NCBI RefSeq assembly: GCF_030908385.1
Contig: NZ_CP133091.1
Span: 3,653,501-3,717,500, forward strand
Length of the DNA: 64,000 nt
Origin: Mangrovimonas sp. YM274
GTDB taxonomy: Bacteria > Bacteroidota > Bacteroidia > Flavobacteriales > Flavobacteriaceae
Direction: 5' to 3'
Notes under the pieces: generated by a model
Told to the model about the DNA's origin: nothing
Databases searched by the model: none
Seen by the model: only the letters and a program-made list of their open reading frames with translations
Translations under genes and position numbers: made by a program
Shown: piece by piece, positions 26,607-35,717 of the stretch
Position numbering within the stretch: the first letter of the stretch is position 1
Layout: every line of letters starts with the position of its first letter

Positions 26607-26624
26607 GTAACATTAAATTAACAT
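26607..26624. promoter_or_regulatory. Near-perfect Pho-box-like direct repeat without a clear promoter
   Basis: GTAACAT and TTAACAT separated by TAAA (7-4-7). The site is almost identical to the one before the porin (26869-26886). It lies 68 bp upstream of the YwqK-like gene start, and 50-110 bp upstream of the candidate sRNA array. No TTTG lies at the 8-nt spacing on either strand, so which transcript it controls is unclear. Confidence 0.5.
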
Positions 26625-26670
26625 TGAAGCGTAATATGCCTGTTTTTATGATAGTTATCACTTTTTGAAT

Positions 26671-26737
26671 ATTAAATCTTATTAATAATTAGTTAATATT
26701 ATCGTTACATTAAAGTCATTTTATATTGGCAGATTTG
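26671..26737 (+). promoter_or_regulatory. Five-unit Pho-box-like array and -7 element before a candidate sRNA
   Basis: Seven-base units start every 11 bp at 26671 (ATTAAAT), 26682 (TTAATAA), 26693 (TTAATAT), 26704 (GTTACAT) and 26715 (GTCATTT). After 8 nt comes CAGATTTG (26730-26737), which matches six of the TAnnTTTG positions or better. The layout equals that of the receptor and porin promoters, but no protein gene follows before a terminator. Confidence 0.5.
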
Positions 26738-26741
26738 CAGA

Positions 26742-26845
26742 GTCTTATGACAAACAATGAGAGATTCATATAATCTATTAGTTTTTGTCGACTATATTAT
26801 AGTGAATTCTAGAGGCTACTTTTAACAAAGTGGCCTCTTTTTTTT
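26742..26845 (+). ncRNA. Candidate phosphate-responsive small RNA, about 100 nt
   Basis: Bounded by the promoter-like array ending at 26737 and by a strong intrinsic terminator at 26812-26845, inside a 390-bp intergenic region between divergent genes. The body contains complementary GACAAA and TTTGTC segments (26749 and about 26783) and a small hairpin around ACTATATTATAGT (about 26790-26803). The only reading frame is an 8-codon ATG frame at 26747-26773, probably chance. Start site and function are predicted, not observed. Confidence 0.5.
26812..26845 (+). terminator. Strong intrinsic terminator of the candidate sRNA
   Basis: GAGGCTACTTT pairs with AAAGTGGCCTC (11 bp, one G-U pair) around a TAAC loop, followed by eight T. 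It points along the plus strand, where no upstream protein gene exists (the neighbour at 26186-26539 is transcribed away from it). Confidence 0.85.
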
Positions 26846-26868
26846 AATGTTACAAACTTAATCTTCAC

Positions 26869-26902
26869 GTAACATTAAGTTAACATAGTTTTTAGTTCTT
26901 TG
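26869..26902 (+). promoter_or_regulatory. Pho-box-like repeat and -7 element of the porin gene
   Basis: GTAACAT (26869-26875) and TTAACAT (26880-26886) are separated by TAAG, with a partial third unit TTAATCT at 26858 on the same 11-bp grid. Eight nt later comes GTTCTTTG (26895-26902). Transcription should start near 26907, before the porin ATG at 26930. The -7 is weak at its first two bases, as expected for an activator-dependent promoter. Confidence 0.6.
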
Positions 26903-26929
26903 CCGCCGACAAAAACTAATACCCCTGAT

Positions 26930-28129
26930 ATGAAACTTAAACTTACTGCCTTGGCAGTTATGCTATGTTGCATGCTTACCTCTCATGCACAAGAAACAAA
27001 CAGTCCTAAATTCGGAAAAGGCCTTTTTAACCTAGTTGGTAAAGACAGCTCTTGGACGATGAAAATTGGAGCTCGTGTGCAGCTATTAGGATCTACTACC
27101 TGGACGGAAAATGATGGAGATCTAGGAAACCTTCAATCTAGTATGCTCGTAAGACGTTCCCGTTTAAAGTTTGACGGTTACGCCTTAACCCCAAAATTAA
27201 AGTACAAATTAGAGTTCGGTCTTTCAAACCGCGATATGTCCGGCGCTTCCTATTACACACACAATTCCCCTCGTTTTGTTATGGATGCCGTAATGAAATG
27301 GAATTTCCACGGCAACTTTGTACTGTGGTTTGGACAAACCAAACTGCCAGGAAACCGTGAACGTGTTATTTCATCGGCCAATTTACAATTTGTGGACCGT
27401 TCCATCCTTAATGCAGGTTTTAATATAGACCGTGACATGGGGATCCAATTACACCACCAAATTGCCATCACCAAAAAGTTTGTCATCAAAGAAGTTTTGG
27501 CCATTTCTCAAGGAGAAGGTAGAAACGTAACCACAGGTAATTTAGGTGGACAACAATATACTGGACGACTAGAAATGTATCCATTTGGAACCTTCGAAGG
27601 AAAAGAAGATTATATGGGAAGTGACCTTAAACGTACAAAGTCCCCTAAATTAGCTCTAGGAGTATCCTACGATTTTAACGATAACGCCGTAAGAACCCGC
27701 AGCAATATGGGCACCTATATGGAAACAGACAACGGTTTGTTTGAAACAGACATCACAACCCTATTTGTAGATGCCATGTTTAAATACAGAGGCCTTTCAA
27801 TCATGGGAGAATATGCCAACAGAGATGCAGACACTCCGGTAGCCGTAAATAGCGATGGTACACCCACTGGTGATATTGTACAAGTTGGAAGTGGTTACAA
27901 TCTTTCGGCAGGTTACCTTTTCAAAAGCAATTGGGAAGTTGCAGGACGTTATGCCAACACAGATTTTAAAGAAATTACAGGAAGAGACACTACAAATGAG
28001 TATACTCTAGGAGTTTCTAAGTATATTGTAGGTCATAAACTTAAGGTGCAATCGGATATCACTTATGCAGACTTCGCAGTCCAATCGGATAAATTGGGTT
28101 GGCGTTTACAATTTGAAATCCATTTTTAA
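26930..28129 (+). CDS. Phosphate-selective porin (OprO/OprP family)
   Basis: 399 residues with a signal peptide (LTALAVMLCCMLTSHAQ). The mature part has the OprO/P pattern: WTMKIGARVQLLG, a run of arginines in SMLVRRSRLKFDGY, then YKLEFGLSNRD and LWFGQTKLPGNRERVISS, and it ends in a strand with terminal aromatic residues (LQFEIHF). It is a trimeric outer-membrane channel for phosphate or polyphosphate by family. The ATG at 26930 is chosen because the alternative TTG at 26900 lies in the promoter. It is followed by the PiT gene 77 nt downstream. Confidence 0.88.
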   Translation: MKLKLTALAVMLCCMLTSHAQETNSPKFGKGLFNLVGKDSSWTMKIGARVQLLGSTTWTENDGDLGNLQSSMLVRRSRLKFDGYALTPKLKYKLEFGLSNRDMSGASYYTHNSPRFVMDAVMKWNFHGNFVLWFGQTKLPGNRERVISSANLQFVDRSILNAGFNIDRDMGIQLHHQIAITKKFVIKEVLAISQGEGRNVTTGNLGGQQYTGRLEMYPFGTFEGKEDYMGSDLKRTKSPKLALGVSYDFNDNAVRTRSNMGTYMETDNGLFETDITTLFVDAMFKYRGLSIMGEYANRDADTPVAVNSDGTPTGDIVQVGSGYNLSAGYLFKSNWEVAGRYANTDFKEITGRDTTNEYTLGVSKYIVGHKLKVQSDITYADFAVQSDKLGWRLQFEIHF

Positions 28130-28140
28130 CCACCAAAATG

Positions 28141-28185
28141 TTAACAATTAGGTAACGCACCTAATAAAAACACTATAGATATTTG
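28141..28185 (+). promoter_or_regulatory. Pho-box-like repeat and -7 element before the PiT gene
   Basis: TTAACAA (28141) and GTAACGC (28152) are separated by TTAG. The -7-like GATATTTG lies at 28178-28185. The spacing to it is 19 nt, that is 8 plus one 11-bp unit, so it stays on the same helical grid as the other island promoters. Confidence 0.45.
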
Positions 28186-28206
28186 CAAATTATTTGAAAT
28201 TAAATT

Positions 28207-30522
28207 ATGGATAATATTTATTTATTAATGATAGTTGCCCTAGGCGTTTTGGCCATTGCTGATTTAGTTGTTGGGGTAAGTAATGACGCGGTAAACTTTT
28301 TAAACTCGGCTATTGGGTCTAAAGCGTTTTCCTTTAAAACCATTATGATAGTTGCCAGTATAGGGGTAGCTGTTGGAGCTATATTTTCCAGCGGAATGAT
28401 GGAGGTTGCCCGAAAGGGAATCTTCAACCCCGGCCAGTTCATGTTTAGTGAAATCATGATCATTTTTATGGCCGTCATGATAACAGACATCCTCCTCTTG
28501 GACTTTTTCAATTCTGTTGGGATGCCTACATCAACCACGGTTTCTATTGTATTTGAATTACTTGGCGCTTCCGTAGCCATGGCATTGATTAAGATTGCCA
28601 ATGACGGAGGAACCTTCAGCGATGTCGTTAACTACATTAACACCTCGAAAGCTACCGAAATTATCTTCGGTATCCTGCTCTCGGTAGTCGTCGCCTTTAC
28701 AATAGGCGCCATCGTACAATGGGTCTCAAGATTATTGCTGTCTTATGATTTTGAAAGAAAGGCGAAATGGGTTGGCGCTTTATTTGGAGGCTTTGCTTTA
28801 ACAGCCATCACGTATTTCATCTTCATGAAAGGTATTAAAGGAACCAACTACGCCAAAGAAAGTTTTGATATTTTGGGAGGAGAAACCATTAGCCACTTCT
28901 TAGAGCATCAAGTACTAATTATTGTTGCCATTAGTTTAGTGTTTTGGTCACTACTATCCTTTGCATTAATAATGTTTGCCAAAACAAACATTTACAAATT
29001 AATTATCCTTGTAGGGACCTTTGCATTAGCCTTAGCATTTGCTGGAAACGATTTGGTAAACTTTATTGGAGTTCCAATTGCAGGTTGGCAATCCTTCCAA
29101 GCTTGGACAGCTTCAGGAGCTGCTCCAGAAACTTTTGCCATGGCTAGTTTAGCCTCTAAAGTCCCTACCCCTACATTCTTATTGATGGCCGCAGGTTTAA
29201 TTATGGTAATTACCCTTTGGTTCTCCAGTAAAGCTAAAGATGTTGTCAAAACCTCTCTAGACCTTTCAAGTCAAGAAGAGACAAAAGAGCGCTTCCAACC
29301 AAACTTCCTATCGCGAGGATTTGTAAGAACAGCTATCTTGATGTCTCAAATTTCAGCTTATATTTTACCAGAATCTTGGCAAGCCAAAATTGATCAGCAA
29401 TTTGAAAAACCAGTAATTACCCTTAAAAAGGACAAAACATATGAATTACCTGCTTTTGACTTGGTAAGAGCAGCTGTAAACCTAATGGTAGCAGCCGTAT
29501 TAATCTCCATAGCTACTTCAATGAAGTTGCCATTATCTACGACATATGTAACTTTTATGGTTGCCATGGGTACTTCTTTGGCAGATAGAGCTTGGGGAGC
29601 AGAAAGCGCCGTATATCGTGTAGCAGGTGTAATAAACGTTATTGGAGGTTGGTTTTTCACCGCACTTATTGCCTTTGTATCGGCCGCTGTTATTGCTTAT
29701 TTCCTTAATTGGAATGTAAAAGTAATGGTACCTGTACTATTGTTATTGGCAACCATTATTTTGGTTCGCAACTACTTATCACACAGCAAAAAATCAAAAG
29801 AGCAAAAAGCTGAAGACCGCCTATTAAAAGCGGAAAGCAGCTCTGTACAAGGTGTTATTTACGAAAGTGCAGACAATATTGCCAACGTAGTTAACAGAGG
29901 GAACAGAATTTACACCAATGCCATTAACGGTCTTGCAAAACAAGATTTGGCAATGCTTAAAAAGAATAAAAAGCAAGTCGTTAAATTATCTGATGAAATT
30001 GACGAACTACGTGACAACATTTTCTATTTCATAAAAAATTTGGACGAGTCCAGCGTTGGCGCCAGTAATTTCTACATTAACGTTTTAGGTTACCTACAAG
30101 ATATGACGCAGTCTTTGGAATACATCTCCAAGGCAAGCCACAAACATATCAACAACAATCACAAGAAACTAAAATTTAGTCAGATTAAGGAGTTGAAAGA
30201 AGTGGACGAGCGCTTTGAAAGACTATTTCAAAACACCAAACATGCTTTTGAAACCAATTCATTTGAAGAAATTGGTCAAATCTTGAACAGAAAAGAAGAA
30301 ATCGTTTCTCTAGTAACAGATAAAATCCAAAAACAAGTGGAGCGTACTCGAACCGAAGAATCGAGCCCTAAAAACACGACGCTTTACTTCAGTATGTTAT
30401 TAGAAACAAAAGACCTTCTTAATGCTACAATGAACTTATTGGAAGAGTATTACAACGCCCATGACAGTTCAGTAAAACCTGCAACCTTAAGTAAATTATT
30501 TGCCGGTAGCGAAGAGGAATAA
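28207..30522 (+). CDS. PiT-family inorganic phosphate transporter with C-terminal PhoU-like domain
   Basis: 771 residues. The membrane part carries both inverted PiT signatures: VGVSNDAVNFLNSAIGSKAF near the N-terminus and AFAGNDLVNFIGVPIAG in the middle, with about 12 hydrophobic helices to residue 520. A charged linker (HSKKSKEQKAEDRLLKAE) then leads into a helical domain, about 540-755, resembling PhoU/DUF47 proteins (IANVVNRGNRIYTNAINGL; LYFSMLLETKDLLNATMNL). It moves phosphate across the inner membrane, cation-coupled by family. The fused domain may gate transport. It completes an outer-to-inner-membrane phosphate route with the porin. Confidence 0.92.
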   Translation: MDNIYLLMIVALGVLAIADLVVGVSNDAVNFLNSAIGSKAFSFKTIMIVASIGVAVGAIFSSGMMEVARKGIFNPGQFMFSEIMIIFMAVMITDILLLDFFNSVGMPTSTTVSIVFELLGASVAMALIKIANDGGTFSDVVNYINTSKATEIIFGILLSVVVAFTIGAIVQWVSRLLLSYDFERKAKWVGALFGGFALTAITYFIFMKGIKGTNYAKESFDILGGETISHFLEHQVLIIVAISLVFWSLLSFALIMFAKTNIYKLIILVGTFALALAFAGNDLVNFIGVPIAGWQSFQAWTASGAAPETFAMASLASKVPTPTFLLMAAGLIMVITLWFSSKAKDVVKTSLDLSSQEETKERFQPNFLSRGFVRTAILMSQISAYILPESWQAKIDQQFEKPVITLKKDKTYELPAFDLVRAAVNLMVAAVLISIATSMKLPLSTTYVTFMVAMGTSLADRAWGAESAVYRVAGVINVIGGWFFTALIAFVSAAVIAYFLNWNVKVMVPVLLLLATIILVRNYLSHSKKSKEQKAEDRLLKAESSSVQGVIYESADNIANVVNRGNRIYTNAINGLAKQDLAMLKKNKKQVVKLSDEIDELRDNIFYFIKNLDESSVGASNFYINVLGYLQDMTQSLEYISKASHKHINNNHKKLKFSQIKELKEVDERFERLFQNTKHAFETNSFEEIGQILNRKEEIVSLVTDKIQKQVERTRTEESSPKNTTLYFSMLLETKDLLNATMNLLEEYYNAHDSSVKPATLSKLFAGSEEE

Positions 30523-30540
30523 AAGAGTTAGTAACAACTA

Positions 30541-30572
30541 AAAAGGCCATCTCATTGAGATGGCCTTTTTTA
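30541..30572. terminator. Bidirectional terminator between PiT and nrdA
   Basis: GGCCATCTC (30545-30553) pairs with GAGATGGCC (30557-30565), flanked by A-run and T-run, so it works in both directions between convergent genes. Confidence 0.88.
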
Positions 30573-30594
30573 TTTACATTCAACTTATTCAAAA

Positions 30595-33087
30595 CTAAGA
30601 ACCGCACATCAAGCAATCATCACCTTCATTGGCCTTAGCAGCCTCAATCAACGCTTTCATTTCTTCTGCACTCATTGGCTCCACTTCCACATCGGAGGTT
30701 TCCTTGGCAAATTTAGCAGCTGTTTTGGCCGCCTGCTCCTTTTGCTGAACCACAACAGGCTCCTCTTTTACTTCTTCCATTTTTTCCTTTTTAGCCTGCG
30801 GTATCGCTTGCTCTTTTTTCTTATTGTCTAAAGTAAATTTAATAGCGTCTACAGCACTTTTGGTACGCAGGTAATACATTCCTGTTTTCAACCCGCTTTT
30901 CCAAGCATAAAAGTGCATAGAGGTCAATTTAGCCATCGTAGCTCCTTCCATAAATAAGTTTAGAGATTGAGACTGATCGATAAAATAGCCTCGGTGACGT
31001 GCCATATCAATTATATCCTTCATACTAAGCTCCCAAACTGTCTTATACAACTCTTTGATATCCTCGGGAATTTCATCTATATTTTGGATAGATCCGTTAG
31101 CCCTCATTATTTCCTGTTTCAAATTCTCATTCCATAGACCAAGCTCAACCAAGTCTTCCAATAAATGCTTGTTCACCACAATAAATTCTCCAGACAATAC
31201 TCTTCTGGTATATATATTGGAAGTGTAAGGCTCAAAGCACTCGTTATTGCCTAAAATCTGAGATGTGGAAGCCGTTGGCATTGGCGCCACCAATAAGGAA
31301 TTCCTAACACCATGCTTTAACACATCCTGCCTCAGTTTGTCCCAATTCCAGCGACCACTCAATTCTTCATCCTTAACCCCCCAAAGATTATGTTGAAACT
31401 CGCCCTTACTTATAGGAGACCCCTCATAACTTTGGTATGGACCATCCGCCATAGCTTCTTCCATACTTGCGGTAACCGCAGCAAAATAGAGCGTTTCAAA
31501 AATTTCTTGGTTCAACTTTTTGGCCTCATCACTTGTAAAAGGCATACGCAGTTTAATGAACGTATCCGCCAAACCTTGCACACCTAAACCTACAGGTCGA
31601 TGCCTAAAATTGGAGTTCTGAGCTTCGATTACTGGATAGTAATTTCTATCAATAACCCTATTAAGGTTTTTAGTAACACGTTTGGTAATTTTAAACAGTT
31701 CCTTGTGGTCAAATTCCCCATTTTTAATAAACATTGGCAAGGCAATAGACGCCAAATTACATACCGCCACTTCATCCGGAGCCGTATATTCCAAAATTTC
31801 TGTACATAAGTTTGAAGAACGGATAGTTCCAAGATTTTGCTGATTAGATTTACGGTTTGCAGCATCCTTGTATAGCATATATGGTGTCCCCGTCTCTATT
31901 TGTGACTCTAATATTTTCTCCCACAACTCACGAGCTTTGATGGTTTTGCGCCCTCTCCCCTCTGCTTCATACTTTAAATAAAGCTCTTCAAAGGCTTCAC
32001 TGTGGGTTTCATCCAACCCGGGACATTCGTTAGGACACATTAAAGTCCATTGACCATCCTCCTGCACCCGTTTCATGAACAAATCCGAAATCCACATGGC
32101 ATAGAACAAATCGCGCGCACGCATTTCCTCTTTTCCATGATTTTTCTTTAAGTCCAGAAAATCAAAAATGTCGGCATGCCAAGTTTCAATATAAATAGCA
32201 AAACTACCTTTTCGCTTGCCGCCACCTTGATCTACATAACGTGCCGTATCATTAAAAACACGCAACATTGGAACAATCCCATTGGAAGTTCCATTAGTTC
32301 CTGAAATGTAACTTCCCGTTGCCCTTACATTATGAATAGCCAATCCAATACCACCAGCGGATTGCGAAATTTTAGCCGTTTGTTTTAGGGTATCGTAAAT
32401 ACCATCAATACTGTCTTCTTTCATAGTCAATAAAAAACAAGACGACATTTGAGGTTTAGGGGTGCCCGAGTTAAAAAGTGTAGGCGTAGCGTGTGTAAAA
32501 TACTTTTTAGACATTAACTCATAAGTCTCTACAGCAGCATCCAAATCATTAAGATGGATTCCAACAGCTACCCTCATGAGCATATGCTGCGGACGCTCGG
32601 CGATTTTACCGTTCAATTTAAGCAAATAGGAACGCTCTAGTGTTTTAAACCCAAAATAATCGTAACCAAAATCGCGATTGTAAATGATGGTAGAGTCCAA
32701 CTTGTCACGGTTATCCATAACAACCTTGTACACTTCTTCAGAAAGCAATGGAGCCTTTTGGCCAGTACGAGGGTTTACATAAGTATACAGATCATGCATT
32801 ACCTCACTGAACGTCTTTTTTGTGTTTTTATGTAAATTGGATACCGAAATTCTTGCAGCCAACCGAGCATAATCCGGGTGAGCCGTAGTCATTGTAGCAG
32901 CAATTTCTGCTGCTAAATTATCAAGTTCACTGGTGGTCACACCATCGTACAACCCTTCAATTACTCGCATTGCTACTTTTACCGGATCGACCAATTCGTT
33001 CAATCCGTAGCATAATTTTCTAACTCTTGCAGTGATTTTGTCGAACATCACCGGCTCCTTTCGGCCATCTCTTTTTACAACATACAT
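30595..33087 (-). CDS. nrdA: Ribonucleoside-diphosphate reductase class Ia, large subunit
   Basis: Reduces ribonucleoside diphosphates to deoxy forms with a radical delivered by NrdB. The 830 residues start with an ATP-cone (about 1-90; [20 protein letters not shown]). The active-site parts [14 protein letters not shown] and the YTRR region with radical-path tyrosines are visible. The C-terminal tail ends CLMCGS, the swinging redox cysteine pair. A Lys/Glu/Ala-rich linker of about 60 residues precedes the tail. nrdB lies 210 nt upstream on the same strand; the gap holds no terminator I can identify, so co-transcription is likely. Confidence 0.96.
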   Translation of the reverse strand: MYVVKRDGRKEPVMFDKITARVRKLCYGLNELVDPVKVAMRVIEGLYDGVTTSELDNLAAEIAATMTTAHPDYARLAARISVSNLHKNTKKTFSEVMHDLYTYVNPRTGQKAPLLSEEVYKVVMDNRDKLDSTIIYNRDFGYDYFGFKTLERSYLLKLNGKIAERPQHMLMRVAVGIHLNDLDAAVETYELMSKKYFTHATPTLFNSGTPKPQMSSCFLLTMKEDSIDGIYDTLKQTAKISQSAGGIGLAIHNVRATGSYISGTNGTSNGIVPMLRVFNDTARYVDQGGGKRKGSFAIYIETWHADIFDFLDLKKNHGKEEMRARDLFYAMWISDLFMKRVQEDGQWTLMCPNECPGLDETHSEAFEELYLKYEAEGRGRKTIKARELWEKILESQIETGTPYMLYKDAANRKSNQQNLGTIRSSNLCTEILEYTAPDEVAVCNLASIALPMFIKNGEFDHKELFKITKRVTKNLNRVIDRNYYPVIEAQNSNFRHRPVGLGVQGLADTFIKLRMPFTSDEAKKLNQEIFETLYFAAVTASMEEAMADGPYQSYEGSPISKGEFQHNLWGVKDEELSGRWNWDKLRQDVLKHGVRNSLLVAPMPTASTSQILGNNECFEPYTSNIYTRRVLSGEFIVVNKHLLEDLVELGLWNENLKQEIMRANGSIQNIDEIPEDIKELYKTVWELSMKDIIDMARHRGYFIDQSQSLNLFMEGATMAKLTSMHFYAWKSGLKTGMYYLRTKSAVDAIKFTLDNKKKEQAIPQAKKEKMEEVKEEPVVVQQKEQAAKTAAKFAKETSDVEVEPMSAEEMKALIEAAKANEGDDCLMCGS

Positions 33088-33297
33088 ATGTTTACACGTT
33101 TTTAGCTTCCTGAATTGCTTCAGAAAATGGGTTAATTAGTTAGCCCAAACTTTGACAAATGCAAAATTCGGTAAGATAGGCTCTGAAGTTTTCAAGAAAA
33201 CAAACCCTAAAAACTGCAGAGCTTTGTATTATAAATAAGTATTGATTACCCCTATGGAAAAGGGCTATATTTTAGATTTAAGGAAGATACCAATCGT

Positions 33298-34278
33298 TTA
33301 AAAATCGGCGTCAAACTTGAATTTATCTTCTTCTTCCTCTTTGTTAAGGACACCTGCCTTTTGATATTCCGACACGCGCTTTTCAAAGAAATTGGTTTTC
33401 CCCTGTAGGGAAATCATATCCATAAAGTCAAAAGGATTTGTCGTATTATAAACTTTATCACACCCTAGTTCGCTCAACAGACGGTCTGTTACAAATTCCA
33501 AATATTGAGTCATTAATTTAGAGTTCATCCCAATCAAACTTACAGGAAGAGATTCTGTGATAAATTCTCTTTCAATATCCAACGCGTCCACCAGAATTTC
33601 CGTAATACGTGCCTTGGGCACTTTATTTACCAAATGATGGTTATGCAAGTGCACAGCAAAATCACAGTGCACCCCCTCATCCCTAGAAATAAGTTCGTTT
33701 GAAAAAGTAAGCCCTGGCATTAACCCGCGCTTTTTAAGCCAAAAAATAGAACAAAAGGCTCCAGAGAAGAAGATACCTTCCACGGCGGCAAAAGCAATCA
33801 ATCGTTCAGCAAAACTTGGTGATTCAATCCATTTAAGAGCCCATTCGGCCTTTTTCTTAATAGCCGGAAAAGTTTCAATGGCATTGAAGAGCATCCCCTT
33901 TTCCTTTTCATCTTTCACATAGGTATCTATCAACAACGAATAAGTTTCACTATGGATATTTTCCATCATAATTTGAAACCCATAAAAGAATTTCGCCTCA
34001 CTGTATTGCACTTCATTAACGAAGTTTTCGGCAAGATTTTCATTTACAATTCCATCGCTGGCGGCAAAAAATGCCAAGATATGCTTAATGAAGTAACGTT
34101 CATCGTCTGTCAATTTACTTTGCCAATCTGTAAGATCTTGATGTAAATCTATTTCTTCCGCGGTCCAAAAACTCGCTTCAGATTTTTTATACCACTCCCA
34201 AATGTCGTGATGTTGGATAGGAAATATTACAAATCGATCTTTATTTTCTTGTAAAATTGGTTCAGTAGCTTGAGACAT
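33298..34278 (-). CDS. nrdB: Ribonucleoside-diphosphate reductase class Ia, small subunit
   Basis: 326-residue R2 protein that stores the tyrosyl radical. The radical/diiron region reads [13 protein letters not shown]: metal ligands E106 and H109, radical tyrosine Y113 (the E115, H118, Y122 spacing of the E. coli protein). The next ligand helices include [12 protein letters not shown] and [13 protein letters not shown]. The presence of the tyrosine argues for an ordinary class I enzyme rather than class Ic. It is transcribed ahead of nrdA. Confidence 0.96.
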   Translation of the reverse strand: MSQATEPILQENKDRFVIFPIQHHDIWEWYKKSEASFWTAEEIDLHQDLTDWQSKLTDDERYFIKHILAFFAASDGIVNENLAENFVNEVQYSEAKFFYGFQIMMENIHSETYSLLIDTYVKDEKEKGMLFNAIETFPAIKKKAEWALKWIESPSFAERLIAFAAVEGIFFSGAFCSIFWLKKRGLMPGLTFSNELISRDEGVHCDFAVHLHNHHLVNKVPKARITEILVDALDIEREFITESLPVSLIGMNSKLMTQYLEFVTDRLLSELGCDKVYNTTNPFDFMDMISLQGKTNFFEKRVSEYQKAGVLNKEEEEDKFKFDADF

Positions 34279-34369
34279 TAGTATTTTGTTTTTTTGGTTT
34301 TTTGATGATTTAAATGAATATTTTCTGACGACTTGGGTTTAACAAATATTCAAAATTGAACCTGAAAAA

Positions 34370-34399
34370 TAAAACTAATTTTATGAACATTGTCAACAA
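34370..34399 (-). promoter_or_regulatory. nrdB promoter
   Basis: On the minus strand TTG (34399-34397), a 19-nt spacer and TAGTTTTA (34377-34370), seven of eight TAnnTTTG positions allowing the free bases. The predicted leader is about 86 nt. Confidence 0.5.
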
Positions 34400-34592
34400 G
34401 TTTTTAACAAACACAAAACCCTCCACCTTCCAAAAGTTTACAAAAAAATCACACCAACCCCCTATACTACTGAACTTTAAATAATTTAACACCTGCAATT
34501 GTTTACAATTTTTACAAACAATACATAAAACGAAACCGTTAAATTTTGATTAACAAAAAGCGAAGACAAAAAAGTTAAAATGAAGCAAAATA

Positions 34593-34619
34593 AAAAGAGA
34601 GCCTGACCAGCTCTCTTTT
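34593..34619 (-). terminator. Orphan terminator-like hairpin
   Basis: AAAAGAGAGC pairs with GCTCTCTTTT around CTGACCA. On the minus strand it is followed by a T-rich tract (TTTTTATTTT); on the plus strand by TTTTCCCC. No gene on either strand ends here, so it may end a non-coding transcript. Confidence 0.6.
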
Positions 34620-34712
34620 CCCCAATAATTAACTAAACTAACTAAAACTATACTTTAAAGAAATAGTTACCTTAAATTTTGTGATGACGAAACTAGATTG
34701 CTCTAGCTTCAT

Positions 34713-34760
34713 TTGATTAATAGCGTATAATCAAAAAAGTGAATCACAAAAATCACTTTT
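34713..34760. repeat. Two adjacent hairpins
   Basis: TTGATTA/TAATCAA (34713-34719 with 34728-34734) is followed directly by AAAAGTGA/TCACTTTT (34735-34742 with 34753-34760). Together with the hairpin at 34593 they make this gap structurally rich. Function unknown. Confidence 0.5.
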
Positions 34761-34968
34761 ACTTTACAAAAAATTTATCCCTTTAACACTTCAAATATCT
34801 TCAATTCAATTCAACTTTATTACCCTAGTTGTATAGTTGGTTAAAAAAACTGTATAATTGGAACTTACATTAACTTAGACAAAAAAATGTATATTTCACA
34901 CTTTTTTTGCACAATTTTGGGCAATTCGTAAATTATCAACAGCATATACTTCTATACTAGAATATTAC

Positions 34969-34976
34969 TATATTTG
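34969..34976 (+). promoter_or_regulatory. -7 element of the LytTR regulator gene, predicted leaderless
   Basis: TATATTTG, full TAnnTTTG match, ends 5 nt before the ATG at 34982. Confidence 0.6.
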
Positions 34977-34981
34977 AAGCT

Positions 34982-35716
34982 ATGATAAAAGCCGTAATAG
35001 TAGACGATGAACCAAAAGCTATACAAAGTTTGTCTTGGGAACTTACAAACTTTAGCGATGACATAGAAATTGTCAAGACTTTCACCTCTCCAGAAGCCGC
35101 CATAGACTATCTTGAAACCAATCCACCAGATTGCTTATTTTTAGACATTCAAATGCCTACGATGGATGGTTTTCAGTTTTTGGACAACCTTCCAGCCAAG
35201 GATTTTGCTATCGTAATTACAACGGCATATAACGAATATGCCATAAAAGCACTAAAACACGAAGCAATTGATTATCTTCTTAAACCGATAGACTCCGACG
35301 ATTTGGAAGACACCATCAAAAGGGTTAAAAAATTTAATTACCGACTTCTCAACTCCTCCAAAATTGAAGAGGTATTAATTAATTTTCACACAAAATTTGA
35401 TCAGAAGAAAATCACGATCAATACAGACGGAAAGTTGATGTTTGTACCCGTAGATGATATCCTCTTTATAGAATCAGACGGCAACTACAGTACCATTGTC
35501 ATGGCAGATGGCCAAAAAACGGTTATTACCAAAAAATTAAAGGAAGTATACAGTATTTTACCCAAGCAATTCTTCTTCAGAATACACAACTCGTTTATCA
35601 TCAACCTCAACCGAATCAAGGAATACATTAAAAACGATGGCTACGTCGTCATGCAATCCAACCACAAAATACCTGTTGCCAGACAACGTAAATCAAATTT
35701 TTTAGAAAAATTTTAA
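34982..35716 (+). CDS. LytTR-type response regulator
   Basis: 244 residues: receiver domain 1-120 with acidic pocket (VDDEP), phosphoacceptor D55 (LFLDIQMPTMDG) and conserved K in LLKPID; LytTR DNA-binding domain from about 140 (VPVDDILFIESDGNYSTIVM, FFRIHNSFIINLNRI). Cytoplasmic regulator, paired with the histidine kinase gene that starts 1 nt after its stop. Target genes are not identifiable from the window. Confidence 0.94.
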   Translation: MIKAVIVDDEPKAIQSLSWELTNFSDDIEIVKTFTSPEAAIDYLETNPPDCLFLDIQMPTMDGFQFLDNLPAKDFAIVITTAYNEYAIKALKHEAIDYLLKPIDSDDLEDTIKRVKKFNYRLLNSSKIEEVLINFHTKFDQKKITINTDGKLMFVPVDDILFIESDGNYSTIVMADGQKTVITKKLKEVYSILPKQFFFRIHNSFIINLNRIKEYIKNDGYVVMQSNHKIPVARQRKSNFLEKF

Positions 35717-35717
35717 A

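Larger units (their letters stand above)
34279..34981. other. 703-bp AT-rich intergenic region between nrdB and the LytTR regulator
   Basis: Contains the nrdB promoter (34370-34399), an orphan terminator-like hairpin (34593-34619), two further hairpins (34713-34760) and the response-regulator promoter (34969-34976). No reading frame I can support. No NrdR-box palindrome was recognised. Confidence 0.7.

Noticed and set aside
34279-34600. NrdR-box pair expected upstream of nrdB
   Set aside because: I could not find two phased palindromes of that type.
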